A stretch of 64,000 nucleotides of DNA from assembly GCF_000154785.2 (NCBI RefSeq), contig NC_015730.1, forward strand, positions 992,001-1,056,000, in the 5' to 3' direction. The DNA is from Roseobacter litoralis Och 149. Lineage in GTDB: Bacteria > Pseudomonadota > Alphaproteobacteria > Rhodobacterales > Rhodobacteraceae. The translations under genes and the position numbers were made by a program. Below the pieces are notes generated by a model. That model made no database searches. It was not told where the DNA came from and was given only the letters and a program-made list of their open reading frames with translations. This document shows positions 1 through 10,100 of the stretch, piece after piece (within the stretch, counting starts at the first letter, position 1; each line of letters begins with the position of its first letter).

Positions 1-1
1 A

Positions 2-220
2 GAGCAGACTGCGGATTTCTTCGTCAAGAGCATGGATCGTGGGGATTTTTATATCCTTTGTCCCGACAACGATGTGCCGCGCGAGCTTGACGAAAAACGC
101 ATGGCTTGGGCCATGGGCGACATCATAGAAAACCGTCCGGCGCTTAGTCGGTGGCATCCTGATTATTCTGATGCCTTCGCTGCGTTTGTCGACAAAAACG
201 ACGAGGCTCTGGACCCGTAA
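2..220 (+). CDS. Short-chain dehydrogenase/reductase, C-terminal end (partial)
   Basis: The gene enters from the left window edge and is read in the frame starting at base 2; only about 72 C-terminal residues are present. The tail, with the stretch ILCPDNDVPRELDEKRM followed by GDIIENRPALSRWHPDY, resembles the C-terminus of a group of NAD(P)-dependent SDR oxidoreductases common in alphaproteobacteria. The Rossmann fold and the YxxxK catalytic motif would lie upstream, outside the window, so the substrate cannot be judged. The stop is TAA at 218-220. Assignment to the SDR family comes from resemblance of the tail alone. Confidence 0.65.
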   Translation, partial: EQTADFFVKSMDRGDFYILCPDNDVPRELDEKRMAWAMGDIIENRPALSRWHPDYSDAFAAFVDKNDEALDP

Positions 221-288
221 ACGGGCAAGCGCTTCAGCGGCAGCTTTTACGGGCATCGGACGTTTGTGATAAACGAGGCTACCATTAG

Positions 289-477
289 CCCGGTCGTTTC
301 CACGACAGGTTGCACATCTCCACCCGGCAGTATGTGCGCCCTGTTCGGGACTGGATTACGTCGATTGGCTTGGAAGCAAACGTATAGGGCTCGCATTCGA
401 TGCGGCGGACAAAGGTCACTTAGATATACAAAAAGACGGGCAACCTGCGCGTGGTGTAACTGCTTGTGACCCTTTAA
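289..477 (+). pseudogene. Decayed tyrosine recombinase/integrase remnant
   Basis: Frame 1 on the plus strand reads like the catalytic C-terminal part of a phage-type site-specific integrase. The segments FHDRLHISTRQYVRPVRDW, TSIGLEANV, HSMRRTKVT and IYKKTGNLRVV appear in the order expected for the family, including the H-x-x-R box. The frame is broken by stops at 385-387, 421-423 and 457-459 before ending at 475-477, and no start or N-terminal domain is visible. This is a dead fragment, probably the trace of an integrated element. No att site or tRNA gene is visible beside it. It is too damaged to be functional. Confidence 0.72.
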
Positions 478-589
478 GGGATGCAAATGAACGCTCAAAT
501 AATTCTGCAACATTCGTCGGTGAAAACCGCGTTAGAGCAGTGGGGCCCGATGTCTTGGACGCACCGCCAACGTCTTGAGGGGAGCGGCT

Positions 590-856
590 ATGGCAGAACT
601 TGGGTGGTTCGAGATACAGAACGATTTAGTCGGCTATCTGGCAGCTTCTTTGGTCGTTGCGACTTTCATGATGCGGTCGATACTCTGGCTCCGGGTTTTC
701 GCACTGGCCAGCAATGTCGCGTTTCTCGTGTACGCCCAGATGGCTGGCCTTGGACCGATTTTCATTCTGCATGCAATACTGTTGCCAATAAACCTGTTTC
801 GTATCTGGGAGATTTTCGTCAGCACGCGTAAAAGCGGGCAGCGTCCTTTGAACTAG
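590..856 (+). CDS. Small membrane protein resembling Popeye/cyclic-nucleotide-protein membrane segment
   Basis: An 88-residue hydrophobic protein with about three membrane segments. The start ATG at 590 is preceded by a GAGGGG Shine-Dalgarno-like stretch; a TTG five codons upstream is less likely. The pattern MMRSILWLRVFALASNVAFL followed by ILHAILLPINLFRIWE resembles the membrane region found in front of cyclic-nucleotide-binding domains in Popeye-like and some bacterial Crp/Fnr-like proteins. Here the chain ends straight after the membrane part, so no nucleotide-binding domain is present. Function is unknown. It stands alone between the integrase remnant and a regulator gene. Confidence 0.6.
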   Translation: MAELGWFEIQNDLVGYLAASLVVATFMMRSILWLRVFALASNVAFLVYAQMAGLGPIFILHAILLPINLFRIWEIFVSTRKSGQRPLN

Positions 857-1036
857 CCCGTTCCACAATACGCAGTCACCTGACTGATCGGCTGGTTTAT
901 CGAACGTCTCTGTTACGCGGCAGGATGACTTGGGGTAAAAGTTTAAATCCCGGAAACGGACAAGATCCTCGACAAAGAGAAATTCGCCTTTACGATAAAG
1001 AAACCAACAGATTATCCATCATTAACGTAGGTATCT

Positions 1037-2614
1037 TTGTCGCAACAATTGATTTTCGAGCCGGACTTTTCGGCAGTGCGGTTTGAGGACGGCACCGAGG
1101 TCAAATTCACCCGGATGGAAAAGCGTGCACTGGCGGTTTTTTCTACCTCCGCTGGCCGTGTGCTATCCCGCGATTACCTTCTGGATGCAATCAGCGAACA
1201 TGGGTCGGAGAAGAGTGACCGAAACGTTGATTTTCTGATCAACCGAATACGGGCCAAGCTCCGCGACAGCGCCAAAAACCCGAAGTTCATTGAGACACGA
1301 TATGGTGAAGGTTACGTCTGGCTCTTTACCGGAACGTCGGCATCAAATGATGCCGAGGCCGCATTCATCGTCATAGCGCCGCTTAAGGGCCTCGCCACCC
1401 TTGGTGAATTCGAGGAAAACGGTCTGGCTTTGGTCCCCTTCCTGCAGGCAGATTTTCGCAGTCAGATCCCACCAGATGAAACCGTCATGATCGCGCAAGA
1501 CGTTGAAGGGGTTTCTGCAAGCGTCGCCCGCGGGCAGAAGATCGACGTTCAGATCAGCTTTTTCCAATACGGTTCAGGTGTTGAATGTGTCGTATCCGCG
1601 CGCCGATTGCCCGGCGGCCACATCTTTGTGGTGCGCCGCTTTCCCATTGAGGCCGGACCGGAGGGGTATCAGAACCTATCGGTTCAATCGCGCACGCTCA
1701 CGCGTTTGATTATGGCGAATTACTGGCAGGACATCGCCCAGAAAGGCATTGGTGAAGCACCCCTGCCCATCGCAATGCACCATGCGGCTGAACTGCCCAA
1801 AGACAGTAATTCGTGGGAGATTGCGAACCGCAGGCTGACAGATCTCAGAACAGAGCAACCCGACGACCCCGCACTCAAGATGATGTGGGCCACACATCTG
1901 CACACGAAATATGTGCTGAACGGATACGACCTTTTTACCAATGGCGAAGACACATGCGCCGCAGACGAGGCCGAGATTGAACAATGTGTGCTGGACGCTC
2001 TGGACTATGCACAAACGAGGCCGGAACTGGCGGTGATGGCCGCAAAGCTGTTGTATTTCGTCGATCAGGGTTACCGGGATCTGGCGTTGGAACTGGCAGC
2101 CCGAGCGCACAAATCAAACACCGCAATCGCCTCGTCCCTCGCCATCGTTGGACAGCTACACTCCTTCACCGGCGACATGGAAATGGCCGAGAATTATTTA
2201 TTGCAGGCCGAGCAACTGAGTACACCAAAATCTGATTTTCAGATTTATGCACTTACCCTGCTGTGTCAGGCCTACAAGGCATCCGGCAACCACACCCGGC
2301 TCGCCGCGACGATGAAGCGAATGCACAAAGCGCGGCCTGCCACAATGCTCATTTTCGAACCGCTCTTTAGCGACCCCATCTCCCCCTCGTTGCGTGCCAA
2401 GGCCATAACACTGCTCATGTCACGCAAACGCGCAACGGGTTTACTCAAGTTCGTCACATACCTGAGCGCGCGCCTTTTTGAGAACCCCGAGCATCGACAG
2501 AACTCTTTATTGACACCGGTCAATCTGCTTGTCCGACGCTTCGGGCCGGAGGTCGTGCCGCAAGAGACCGCTCTTCATCTGCCCCAGCTGCAGCGATCCA
2601 ACAGCAAAAAGTAG
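1037..2614 (+). CDS. Winged-helix (OmpR/CadC-type) regulator with TPR-like C-terminus
   Basis: A 525-residue protein. Residues about 1-100 form an OmpR/PhoB-type winged helix: the segments VLSRDYLLDAI and NVDFLINRIRAKLRD followed by TRYGEGYVW are the usual recognition helix and wing. No receiver domain precedes it, as in CadC/HilA-type regulators. The C-terminal half (about 300-470) is alpha-helical with TPR-like repeats, for example AVMAAKLLYFVDQGYRDLAL and GDMEMAENYLLQAEQL. No clear transmembrane segment is seen, so it is probably cytoplasmic. The start is TTG at 1037, which keeps the winged helix complete; no ATG serves as well. It lies 66 bases upstream of the BCCT transporter in the same direction and may control it, which is inference. 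Confidence 0.78.
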   Translation: MSQQLIFEPDFSAVRFEDGTEVKFTRMEKRALAVFSTSAGRVLSRDYLLDAISEHGSEKSDRNVDFLINRIRAKLRDSAKNPKFIETRYGEGYVWLFTGTSASNDAEAAFIVIAPLKGLATLGEFEENGLALVPFLQADFRSQIPPDETVMIAQDVEGVSASVARGQKIDVQISFFQYGSGVECVVSARRLPGGHIFVVRRFPIEAGPEGYQNLSVQSRTLTRLIMANYWQDIAQKGIGEAPLPIAMHHAAELPKDSNSWEIANRRLTDLRTEQPDDPALKMMWATHLHTKYVLNGYDLFTNGEDTCAADEAEIEQCVLDALDYAQTRPELAVMAAKLLYFVDQGYRDLALELAARAHKSNTAIASSLAIVGQLHSFTGDMEMAENYLLQAEQLSTPKSDFQIYALTLLCQAYKASGNHTRLAATMKRMHKARPATMLIFEPLFSDPISPSLRAKAITLLMSRKRATGLLKFVTYLSARLFENPEHRQNSLLTPVNLLVRRFGPEVVPQETALHLPQLQRSNSKK

Positions 2615-2680
2615 GAAAGCAAACAATTCTACAACAATGCGCTTCGATCCTGCGTGTCAGGGCAATCGGAGGCGTAACCT

Positions 2681-4324
2681 GTGGCAAACTCCCCAATCAC
2701 GGACAGACTCGAAATTCGCACCGTTCAAAAAGGGTTCTATAAAGGCTTCAACCCAACGGTCTCTTTGATTTCAAAGGTCATTGTGACGCTTCTGGTCTTG
2801 GCACTTATCGCCAGCCCAACCGCCGCCGCCACGCAGTTGGAGGCACTCAAGGCACTGACACTCACGATCTTTGCGGCATGGTACATCAACCTGCTTGGTG
2901 TGTTCGTTATCGCCTGCGCCGTTTTGGTGGTTTTGCCGGTATCGGGCGTTCTGAAACTGGGCAAACCCAGCGACGTGCCCGAATACAGCACGCAGTCGTG
3001 GCTTTCGATGATGGTCTGCGCCGGGATCGGGATCGGCATCCTCGTCTTTTCGGTCAGCGAACCCGTGGCTCATTCTGTCATCAACCCTGATATTCTGGCA
3101 GGTGAAACGGGCAGCGGGACGATCACTTCGGCGATGCGCTTTACCTATCTGCATTGGGGGGTGTCCGCATGGAGTTGCTATGCGATTGTCGCCCTTTCGC
3201 TTGGCCTCAATTGTCATGGCAATGACCAACCGATGACGATGCGGTCCGCCCTTGTGCCACTGTTTGGGGCGCGCTTGGAAGGTTGGCTTGGGAATGTGGT
3301 CGACATCCTGTCCATCCTCGCCATCATCGCCGGTATCACGACCACAATTGTTCTGGGTCTAGAACAGATATGTTCGGGATTATCCGTTTTGACCGGCAGC
3401 ACCTTTTTCGCAGATTTCGCCGGTGATCCGCCCCTTGTCGCTCTTCTCACAGCCATGCTTGTCGCCTTGTCTATCGTAACGACATCAATCCTGTCCGGCG
3501 TTGATCGCGGCGTGAAATGGATTTCCAATCTCGGGCTCCTCGTCGCCTTTGGTGTCTTGCTCGTGTTTCTCTTGACGGGGCCGGTTGGGCGACTGATGGG
3601 CGGGTTTGCGGATGCCGGTCTGACCTATCTGCGCCGCCTGCCATCCGAGGTTTTCACTGTATACGGGCCGTCAAGCGGCCCAAACGGAGCTGAGCAAGCA
3701 CAGTGGCAGGCAGATTGGACGATCTTTTACTGGGCGTGGTGGATTGCCTTTGCGCCCTTTGTGGGGCTCTTTCTGGCGCGGATATCGCGCGGGCGTACTG
3801 TGCGTGAATTCATCCTTGGCGCGGTGATTATGCCAACAGTTATGTGTTTCATCTGGTTCTCAACCCTTGGGGGGTCCGCGCTGCTGCTTGAGGCCGACGG
3901 GATCGCGCAAGGAAAAATCGTGAACGCAGCCCACGCCTTTCGGATTTACCAGACAGTTGACTTGGTCTTGGACCCGGCGTGGGCAACGATCATGAAAGGG
4001 GTGATCGTGTTCCTTTTTCTCATTCTCATCGTGGCGTCTACATCGGCTGCCATCATCGCGATCAAATCAATAGGGGCGTCAGGCGCCACTGTATCGGAAA
4101 CACCGTTGCATTCGATGATATGGGCGCTCGTTATCGCGGGCATCACGGGCGCTGTCATGGCTGTCGGGGGGGTGGCTTCGGTGCGTGACATCATGATCGT
4201 GGGCGCGGTGCCCTTTTCCGGCATCATGGCATTGATGCTGGTGTCGATCCTGCGCCTTGTTCTTAAGGCAGGGTCAAGATCAGCCGCCGCCGTCGGCTCA
4301 GCCAGAACGGATTTCAGAACCTGA
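2681..4324 (+). CDS. BCCT family transporter (betaine/choline/carnitine type)
   Basis: A 547-residue inner-membrane protein with about twelve hydrophobic segments, the usual BCCT size. Family landmarks are SWLSMMVCAGIGIGILVFS followed by SEP at residues 107-128, HWGVSAWSCYAIVAL near 158, and the tryptophan-rich YWAWWIAFAPFVGLFLARIS. The glycine motif is GIGIG; sodium-coupled betaine carriers usually have GMGIG, so the preferred substrate is uncertain. It should import a quaternary ammonium or related zwitterion such as glycine betaine, choline or DMSP. The start is GTG at 2681 with GGAGG about nine bases upstream. Its last 11 bases overlap the converging gene on the minus strand. Confidence 0.9.
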   Translation: MANSPITDRLEIRTVQKGFYKGFNPTVSLISKVIVTLLVLALIASPTAAATQLEALKALTLTIFAAWYINLLGVFVIACAVLVVLPVSGVLKLGKPSDVPEYSTQSWLSMMVCAGIGIGILVFSVSEPVAHSVINPDILAGETGSGTITSAMRFTYLHWGVSAWSCYAIVALSLGLNCHGNDQPMTMRSALVPLFGARLEGWLGNVVDILSILAIIAGITTTIVLGLEQICSGLSVLTGSTFFADFAGDPPLVALLTAMLVALSIVTTSILSGVDRGVKWISNLGLLVAFGVLLVFLLTGPVGRLMGGFADAGLTYLRRLPSEVFTVYGPSSGPNGAEQAQWQADWTIFYWAWWIAFAPFVGLFLARISRGRTVREFILGAVIMPTVMCFIWFSTLGGSALLLEADGIAQGKIVNAAHAFRIYQTVDLVLDPAWATIMKGVIVFLFLILIVASTSAAIIAIKSIGASGATVSETPLHSMIWALVIAGITGAVMAVGGVASVRDIMIVGAVPFSGIMALMLVSILRLVLKAGSRSAAAVGSARTDFRT

Positions 4325-5498
4325 GTGCAAGTCGGAACCATACCCGGGTCGCATCCTGCTCAATTGCGCCAACCGGTTCGTCCAGAATATGGGTGACGGA
4401 CAGCTCCCCCAGAAAATCACCAATAGCGGTCCTGTACCCGATAGAAGCACTTGACCAGTTATCGGTGTTCCCCGTCAGAACCGCGTTGCCAAGGTCCTCG
4501 GTCCAGCCCCCGTCGATCCCGAAAAATCCCTGCCGCAAGTCCAGCCGTTTTGCCTCCAAAGATGGAAGTTTGAAGTTGTAGGCAAGCTCGACCCGACTAC
4601 CCAGGCAGCGGTCTCCATTGACGAAACTCTGGTCGAAACCACGCGCATAGGTGTTGGTGCCATACCCGCAGCGCTGCGAGATCGGTAGACTGTCATCAGT
4701 CCATTGGCCAACGATGCCGGCATTGACCAATACCCGTCGTGAAACCGGCACTGAAGCTTCAGCACTGAAGGCGATACGCAGAAAGTTAGCGGTAGACCCC
4801 GGTGCTGATCCAAGCAGACTGTTCTCTGCCGATGCACCAAACCCGCCCAACCCTTTGGTTGCGGAAATTGCCAGCCGCGTCCTGAACCTAAATAGCTGCC
4901 CGGTGTCGCGTTGCAGCGCCGCCCGGACCAGTCGCAGGTTTTCCTCCACAACTGTCCTGCCGAGTGCTTCGGCCGAACTGTCACGTAGAGCAAACTCGAG
5001 GCTCGCCAAAACTCTGCTGTTTTCCGATGCGGCAAGCCGCCTCGCGCCGATGGCAAAATTCGTTTGCTCCCCTCTGATGTCCAGCGCGAGGCTCTCGCTG
5101 GACCCAAGACGGTATTCGCCATGATCAGCGGAAGCAAAAAGAGTAACGCCGGTATCCGGCACTTGAAGGCGGTAGCCCAGACCGAGCGCGGCAAGTTCAA
5201 TTTCGTCATTCTCCGACAGACCGCTTATGAACAGCACCGCGTCGAATTGATCACCCGCCGCCGCAAAGTCAGGAAGGGACATACCAACAGCAGCATTGTA
5301 AGGCCCGAGTTCTTCAGCGCCGTTTGAGGTGAATGTCAAATAACCGGTATTTTCTTCCACCTTCCGAAGCCGTGATGTTGACCCTTTGTCAACACCCGTT
5401 GCCGGGTCGGCAGCAAAATCGGCAAAGAAGGATTGTGCTTTTGCGAGATCGGCAGACAAAAGCAATGACATCGCCGCCAGCGCAAAAATTCTCTTCAT
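4314..5498 (-). CDS. Predicted outer-membrane beta-barrel protein, unknown
   Basis: A 394-residue protein. The ATG at 5498 starts a clear signal peptide (MKRIFALAAMSLLLSADLAKA, cleavage probably before QSFF); an in-frame TTG five codons upstream would only lengthen it. The mature part is rich in alternating polar/hydrophobic stretches with many aromatic turns. It ends in RVWFRLALRF, a C-terminal phenylalanine typical of proteins inserted by the BAM complex. I do not recognise the family. It converges on the BCCT gene with an 11-base overlap. Secretion and barrel topology are inferred from sequence character only. Confidence 0.7.
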   Translation of the reverse strand: MKRIFALAAMSLLLSADLAKAQSFFADFAADPATGVDKGSTSRLRKVEENTGYLTFTSNGAEELGPYNAAVGMSLPDFAAAGDQFDAVLFISGLSENDEIELAALGLGYRLQVPDTGVTLFASADHGEYRLGSSESLALDIRGEQTNFAIGARRLAASENSRVLASLEFALRDSSAEALGRTVVEENLRLVRAALQRDTGQLFRFRTRLAISATKGLGGFGASAENSLLGSAPGSTANFLRIAFSAEASVPVSRRVLVNAGIVGQWTDDSLPISQRCGYGTNTYARGFDQSFVNGDRCLGSRVELAYNFKLPSLEAKRLDLRQGFFGIDGGWTEDLGNAVLTGNTDNWSSASIGYRTAIGDFLGELSVTHILDEPVGAIEQDATRVWFRLALRF

Positions 5499-6211
5499 AC
5501 GGGAATACACCAATGAAAATAATACTTTAATAAGAGGCGAGAAACTCCCTTACGTCAATCGAAAATCGGTGCAGCATCAAAGTGCTGCTTCCCGTTTCAA
5601 CAATCTGCGATGAGTTGATCAGGCCAAAAGCCCTCACCGGTCAGTCATAGAATTGGATGGAGTTCTCCTTCACCTTGACCGCCCCTAGAGCTATGGGGCG
5701 CGCGGCACGAATTAGGTGATCCCGTTTGATCAGACTGCCCTTGGCAGCCTTCAATACGAGTCCGCTTTCGAGATTTGGCTTAAAAAAATCTGGCTTGCAG
5801 CGAATGATTGCGTTCCGCACCCTTATCCAGGCTTTTCCTAAACGGACTGGACTTCAGCGGCTGGCAGAGCGGTCGTCTCGGCGCGCGCGATAAGTATTCG
5901 CATGGCTCGCCTGCCCGGTAGGGCGGGTTTTTGGATTCAGGTGCCTCTCTGTTTCAGATGGTGCGAGACCAGACCCCACGTCGATTGGAGCTACACGCAA
6001 AGGACCCGCTTTCTTTGCCTATTTCATGGATTTTCTGATCGATACAAATCAAAGTGTCGTCGACGATGCTGCACGAACCAAGCCGATGCTGCCAGCGGAA
6101 GTTGGTTCCGTATAATTCATGCTTTCAGAGTGGGCAGCGGGCACGACCGCAGACCCAGAGGCCCCCCGAAACCGGAAGCAACATCACCCAGAGCTTGAGG
6201 GCAAGATCGCG
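5499..6211. other. Intergenic stretch without a convincing gene
   Basis: About 700 bases between the outer-membrane protein and the response regulator. On the minus strand bases 5641 to about 5852 form one open frame of some 70 codons ending FYD-stop, which reads like a real protein tail but has no start and is closed upstream by a stop. On the plus strand about 5975-6111 is open with a protein-like run ending in LPAEVGSV-stop. Neither could be assigned to a family. They may be worn-out gene pieces. No terminator or RNA gene was recognised. Confidence 0.4.
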
Positions 6212-7123
6212 TCACACCTGATGCATTACACGGTCTGCAGCCACCGCTGCCGCGGTGCGGTTATCCACGCCCATTTTCTGAAATACCTGTTCAAGATGCT
6301 TGTTGATTGTTCTGCTGCTCAGAGAGAGGATTTGCGCAATATCCCGATTGGGTTTGCCAAGAGACAGCCAGTAAAGCACCTCCGCTTCCCTTGGGGTCAG
6401 GCCGAATACCTCTTCAAGTTGCTGGTAAGGATGAGCGTCCCGTTTTTGATTGGTTTTCAGCAAATTCTCACCAGAAGGCGACGTGCCAATATAATCGAGG
6501 ACAAAGGTTTCAAAGGCAAAGCTGCTCGCTTTTGAGGCAGGCAATTGAGAACTTGATGACAGCCAGCGCAAAAACCGCTGGTTTCCCGCAAGGGCCGTTT
6601 CATCACATTTCATGGTTTCCCCAAGAAAACGAAGCGCTTTTGGACTTCCCCAGAGCAACGCGCCCTCTGAGGATACCGCGATAACGGAGCGCCCTGACGT
6701 ATCCAACGCTTGCCGCGCACTCTGTATCGCTTTTGCATTTATGATGTGGGTGGTGATCCGGGCTATCAATTCGTCGATGACCGCGGGCTTCATGACATAG
6801 TCGACACCTCCGACCTGAAGACCACGAACGATATGCTCCGGTTCGGTCAGACCGGTCATAAAGATCACTGGTGCATAGGCCAGACGCTCGTCTGCTTTCA
6901 GCAAGGAACAGGTCTCAAAACCGTCAATGCCCGGCATCATGGCATCCAGCAGAATGACGTCGGGGAGGATACGTTGCGCCAGATCTAGGGCCGTGCGACC
7001 ATTGGTGGCCACAACGGCACTGATGCCGTTTTCTTCCAGCGCCGCGCTGATCATGCTCAAGGTTTCCGGACTGTCGTCCACGACCAGCGCGATGTGACGG
7101 TCCTTGCTGTCAACGGTCGGCAT
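6212..7123 (-). CDS. LuxR-family response regulator (REC + HTH)
   Basis: A 303-residue two-component regulator. The receiver domain covers about residues 9-128, with the acidic pair DD at 16-17, phosphoacceptor D60 in ILLDAMMPG, T90 and K112. The C-terminal LuxR helix-turn-helix is at about 238-300 (FGLTPREAEVLYWLSLGKPN, then SSRTINKHLEQVF). Between them lies a linker of about 100 residues that is longer than in NarL-type proteins and resembles a degenerate PAS. The ATG at 7123 overlaps the end of the upstream hybrid kinase by 14 bases, so the two are translationally coupled and almost certainly partners. The likely targets are the divergent amide/urea transport genes, by inference from position. 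Confidence 0.88.
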   Translation of the reverse strand: MPTVDSKDRHIALVVDDSPETLSMISAALEENGISAVVATNGRTALDLAQRILPDVILLDAMMPGIDGFETCSLLKADERLAYAPVIFMTGLTEPEHIVRGLQVGGVDYVMKPAVIDELIARITTHIINAKAIQSARQALDTSGRSVIAVSSEGALLWGSPKALRFLGETMKCDETALAGNQRFLRWLSSSSQLPASKASSFAFETFVLDYIGTSPSGENLLKTNQKRDAHPYQQLEEVFGLTPREAEVLYWLSLGKPNRDIAQILSLSSRTINKHLEQVFQKMGVDNRTAAAVAADRVMHQV

Positions 7124-10100
7124 CGACCATCTCCTCGAGAATATCAGCAATGCCCGGCAGATCGAAAACCGAGGCCATCTTGTTGAGCCGCACCAGCATG
7201 GAACCCCGCAGGCTGCCTTTTTTGGCCAGCTCACCGATGCGATCTGTCAACGCCCGGGCCATCCCGTTGCGCGCAAGTTCAATCAGTTCGGTACGCTCTG
7301 CTTCGGAAAACGGAGCTTTGGGCTTAACTTTGAGGTCCGCGGTTTCCTTGTACGAAAGTTCAAGGCGCAGAATTTCGGCAATGCGCAACAGAAGATCGTC
7401 AAGATTGTAAGGTTTTGTGATGAATGCGTCGCATAGTGGCACCTGAGACGCGGGAGCCTGTGTATCCATCGCGTGTCCGGAGATCATAATGATCGGGGAG
7501 GAACGATGCGCACCCTGTCGTAGTTTTTCCGCCAGCGAATACCCATCCAGACCGGGCAGATCGATATCCAGTACAAACAGATCAGGTGTGATATCCTTCA
7601 GCATCGCCTCCGCGTGCTCTGCACTTGGCGCGGTGAGAACCGCAAATCCCAAGGGCGCAAGATAGCTGTCCAGCAGATTCAGGTGGTTGAGATCATCATC
7701 CACGACAAGCAGGGTCTTGCGTGCGCCCAAAACCCGCGATACGGACACCGGCTCAGTTTCAACGACCGTTCCAGACAGGTTGTCGCGCGCATCTGCCGGC
7801 ACTGCAGGCAGCATCACGCGGACCCGAAATAGGCTGCCTTTTCCTTCAGTGCTTTCCAATTCGATGTCGCCACCCAATATCTCTACCAGTAGCTTGGTGA
7901 TGGTCAAACCGAGGCCCGACCCCTGCGCCTGCGTCCCGCTTCCACGCTCGAACGGCTCCCAGATCCGCGCGCGATCCTCTTCACGGATGCCGCATCCGGT
8001 ATCGCTGACTTCTATAACAGCCACTTCATTGCGATATTTGATCCGCATTGAAACCTCGCCGTTGTCGGTGTAGCGGATAGCGTTCGACAACAGGTTGATG
8101 ATGATCTGACGCAGGCGCTTTTCATCAAATGTGATCCACACCGGGAGGACTCTGCTTGTCTCCATCCTGAACCGGAGGTTCTTTTCACGCGCGGCTTCCT
8201 CGAAAATCGAACTGACCTGTTGTAAGAATACCCGCAGATTTATGCGGTCCCGACTGATTTTCAAGCGCCCGGCCTCGATCCTTGATATATCGAGCAGCCC
8301 TTCAATTAGGCCAGCCAAATGTTCGCTGCTGCGCCGAATGGTGATGATCGAATTGCGCCTGCGGGCAGGCATGTCTTCGTCGCGTTCAAGGATTTGTGCA
8401 AACCCGTAAATGGAATTAAGCGGTGTTCGCAGTTCATGGCTGAGCCCAGTCATATAGCGCGTTTTAGCAAGATTTGCGGCTTCCGCCTTTTCCTTTGCCT
8501 GTTGTAGTTCCAAGTCCGTGCGTTCGTGCGCCCGTACCTCAAAAAGCAGCCGTTCCGTCTGTTTTTCAGCCTCTTTACGCGCCTGCCGCTGGCTTTCGGA
8601 AACCAAAAGATACATCCAGACCGTGATGCCGCTGACAATGACAACCATCGTAAAAACAACCCAGAGGATCGCGTCAAAGTTCTCTGCATAACGCAGATCG
8701 CGTACAAAAAGTAATAGTCCTCCAAAGCCCAAACCGATGAAAGCGGTGATGAGGATAAACCGTGACATGCGCGACATCAGCGCTTGCGCTACCGATAAGG
8801 GCAAGTTCCGTGTCAGCACGCCCCGCGTGACGTTATCCAGACGGGCGTGTGGTTTGCAGCTGTCTCTGCAAGCGCTGTCCAGCGTGCAGCAAAGCGAGCA
8901 GATCGGACCGGCATGAAAAGGACAATGGGTCATGTCGGGCGGATCAAAGCTGTAATCACACATGATACATTTCCCGGCCACATCCGCCGGTGCGGCTCTG
9001 GCGATATAGTAACGCCCACCCGTCGCCCATGCGATCACAGGGGCCAGTAGAAACGACGTACCCAGTGCGATAAAACTGGAGAGGGCCTCCATCATCGCAC
9101 CAAACGCACCGCCAAAGGCGAGTAGGGAGAACAGACATGCCGTCGCCATGGAACCGATGCCGACAGGGTTGAAATCGTAAAGGTGCGCGCGGCGAAACTC
9201 GATGCCCGGGGGGCTGAGGCCAAGTGGTTTGTTTATGACCAGATCAGCAACCAACGCACCGATCCACGCCAACGCAACATGCGAATAAAGCGCCAATGTG
9301 GCCTCCAAGGCACCAAAAACGCCCAGTTCCATCAGCATCAGGGCAATGCCGACATTGAACACCAGCCAGACCACGCGGCCAGGATGTGCGTGGGTCAGTC
9401 GGGAAAAGAAGTTCGACCAAGCGATTGAGCCCGCATAGGCGTTGGTCACGTTGATTTTTAGCTGACTGAGAATGACAAAGCTGCTGGTGAGCAGCAGAAC
9501 CGCCCAGGGCTGCTCCAGCGCCATGTCAAAAACGGTTTCGTACATGCGCGTCGGGTCGGTGGCCAGCGCTTCGGGAACTCCGTTCGCGATTGCAATAACC
9601 ACCAGATAGGACCCGGCGAGCATCTTGAGCATGCCCAGAATGGACCATCCCGGTCCCGCCATCAAAAGCGACGCCCACCAGCGGCGCTTTTCTGATGGCG
9701 TGTGTGGCACGGGCAGAAACCTCAGGTAGTCGACCTGCTCACCGACCTGCGCGATCAGAGAGAAGATGACGCCGGAGGCTGCGCCTAACATGATCAGCTT
9801 GCTGCTGCTCTCGCCGGTTTGTGCCGCGTTGCCTTCAAAGCTGGACCAGCTTTGGATATCGTACCCCACAACGCCCAGAATGACGAAGGGCGTGATGTGC
9901 AGCAAAACCCAGAGCGGCTGTGTCCAGGCTTGAAAAGAGGAAATCTTGGAGAAGCCATTCACGACAAGCGGGATAACAACCACCGCGCTGATCAAGTAGC
10001 CGATGACCAATGGAATCCCGAGGCTGTATTCCAAGGCCAGCGCAAGGATTGCGGCCTCAAGCGCGAAAAAGATGAAGGTGAAGGTGGCATAGATCAGTGA

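Noticed and set aside
5902..6198. Plus-strand open frame of 98 codons
   Set aside because: Translation is Arg/Cys-rich and unlike a protein, with no ribosome site; a neighbouring frame in the same place looks more protein-like but has no start.
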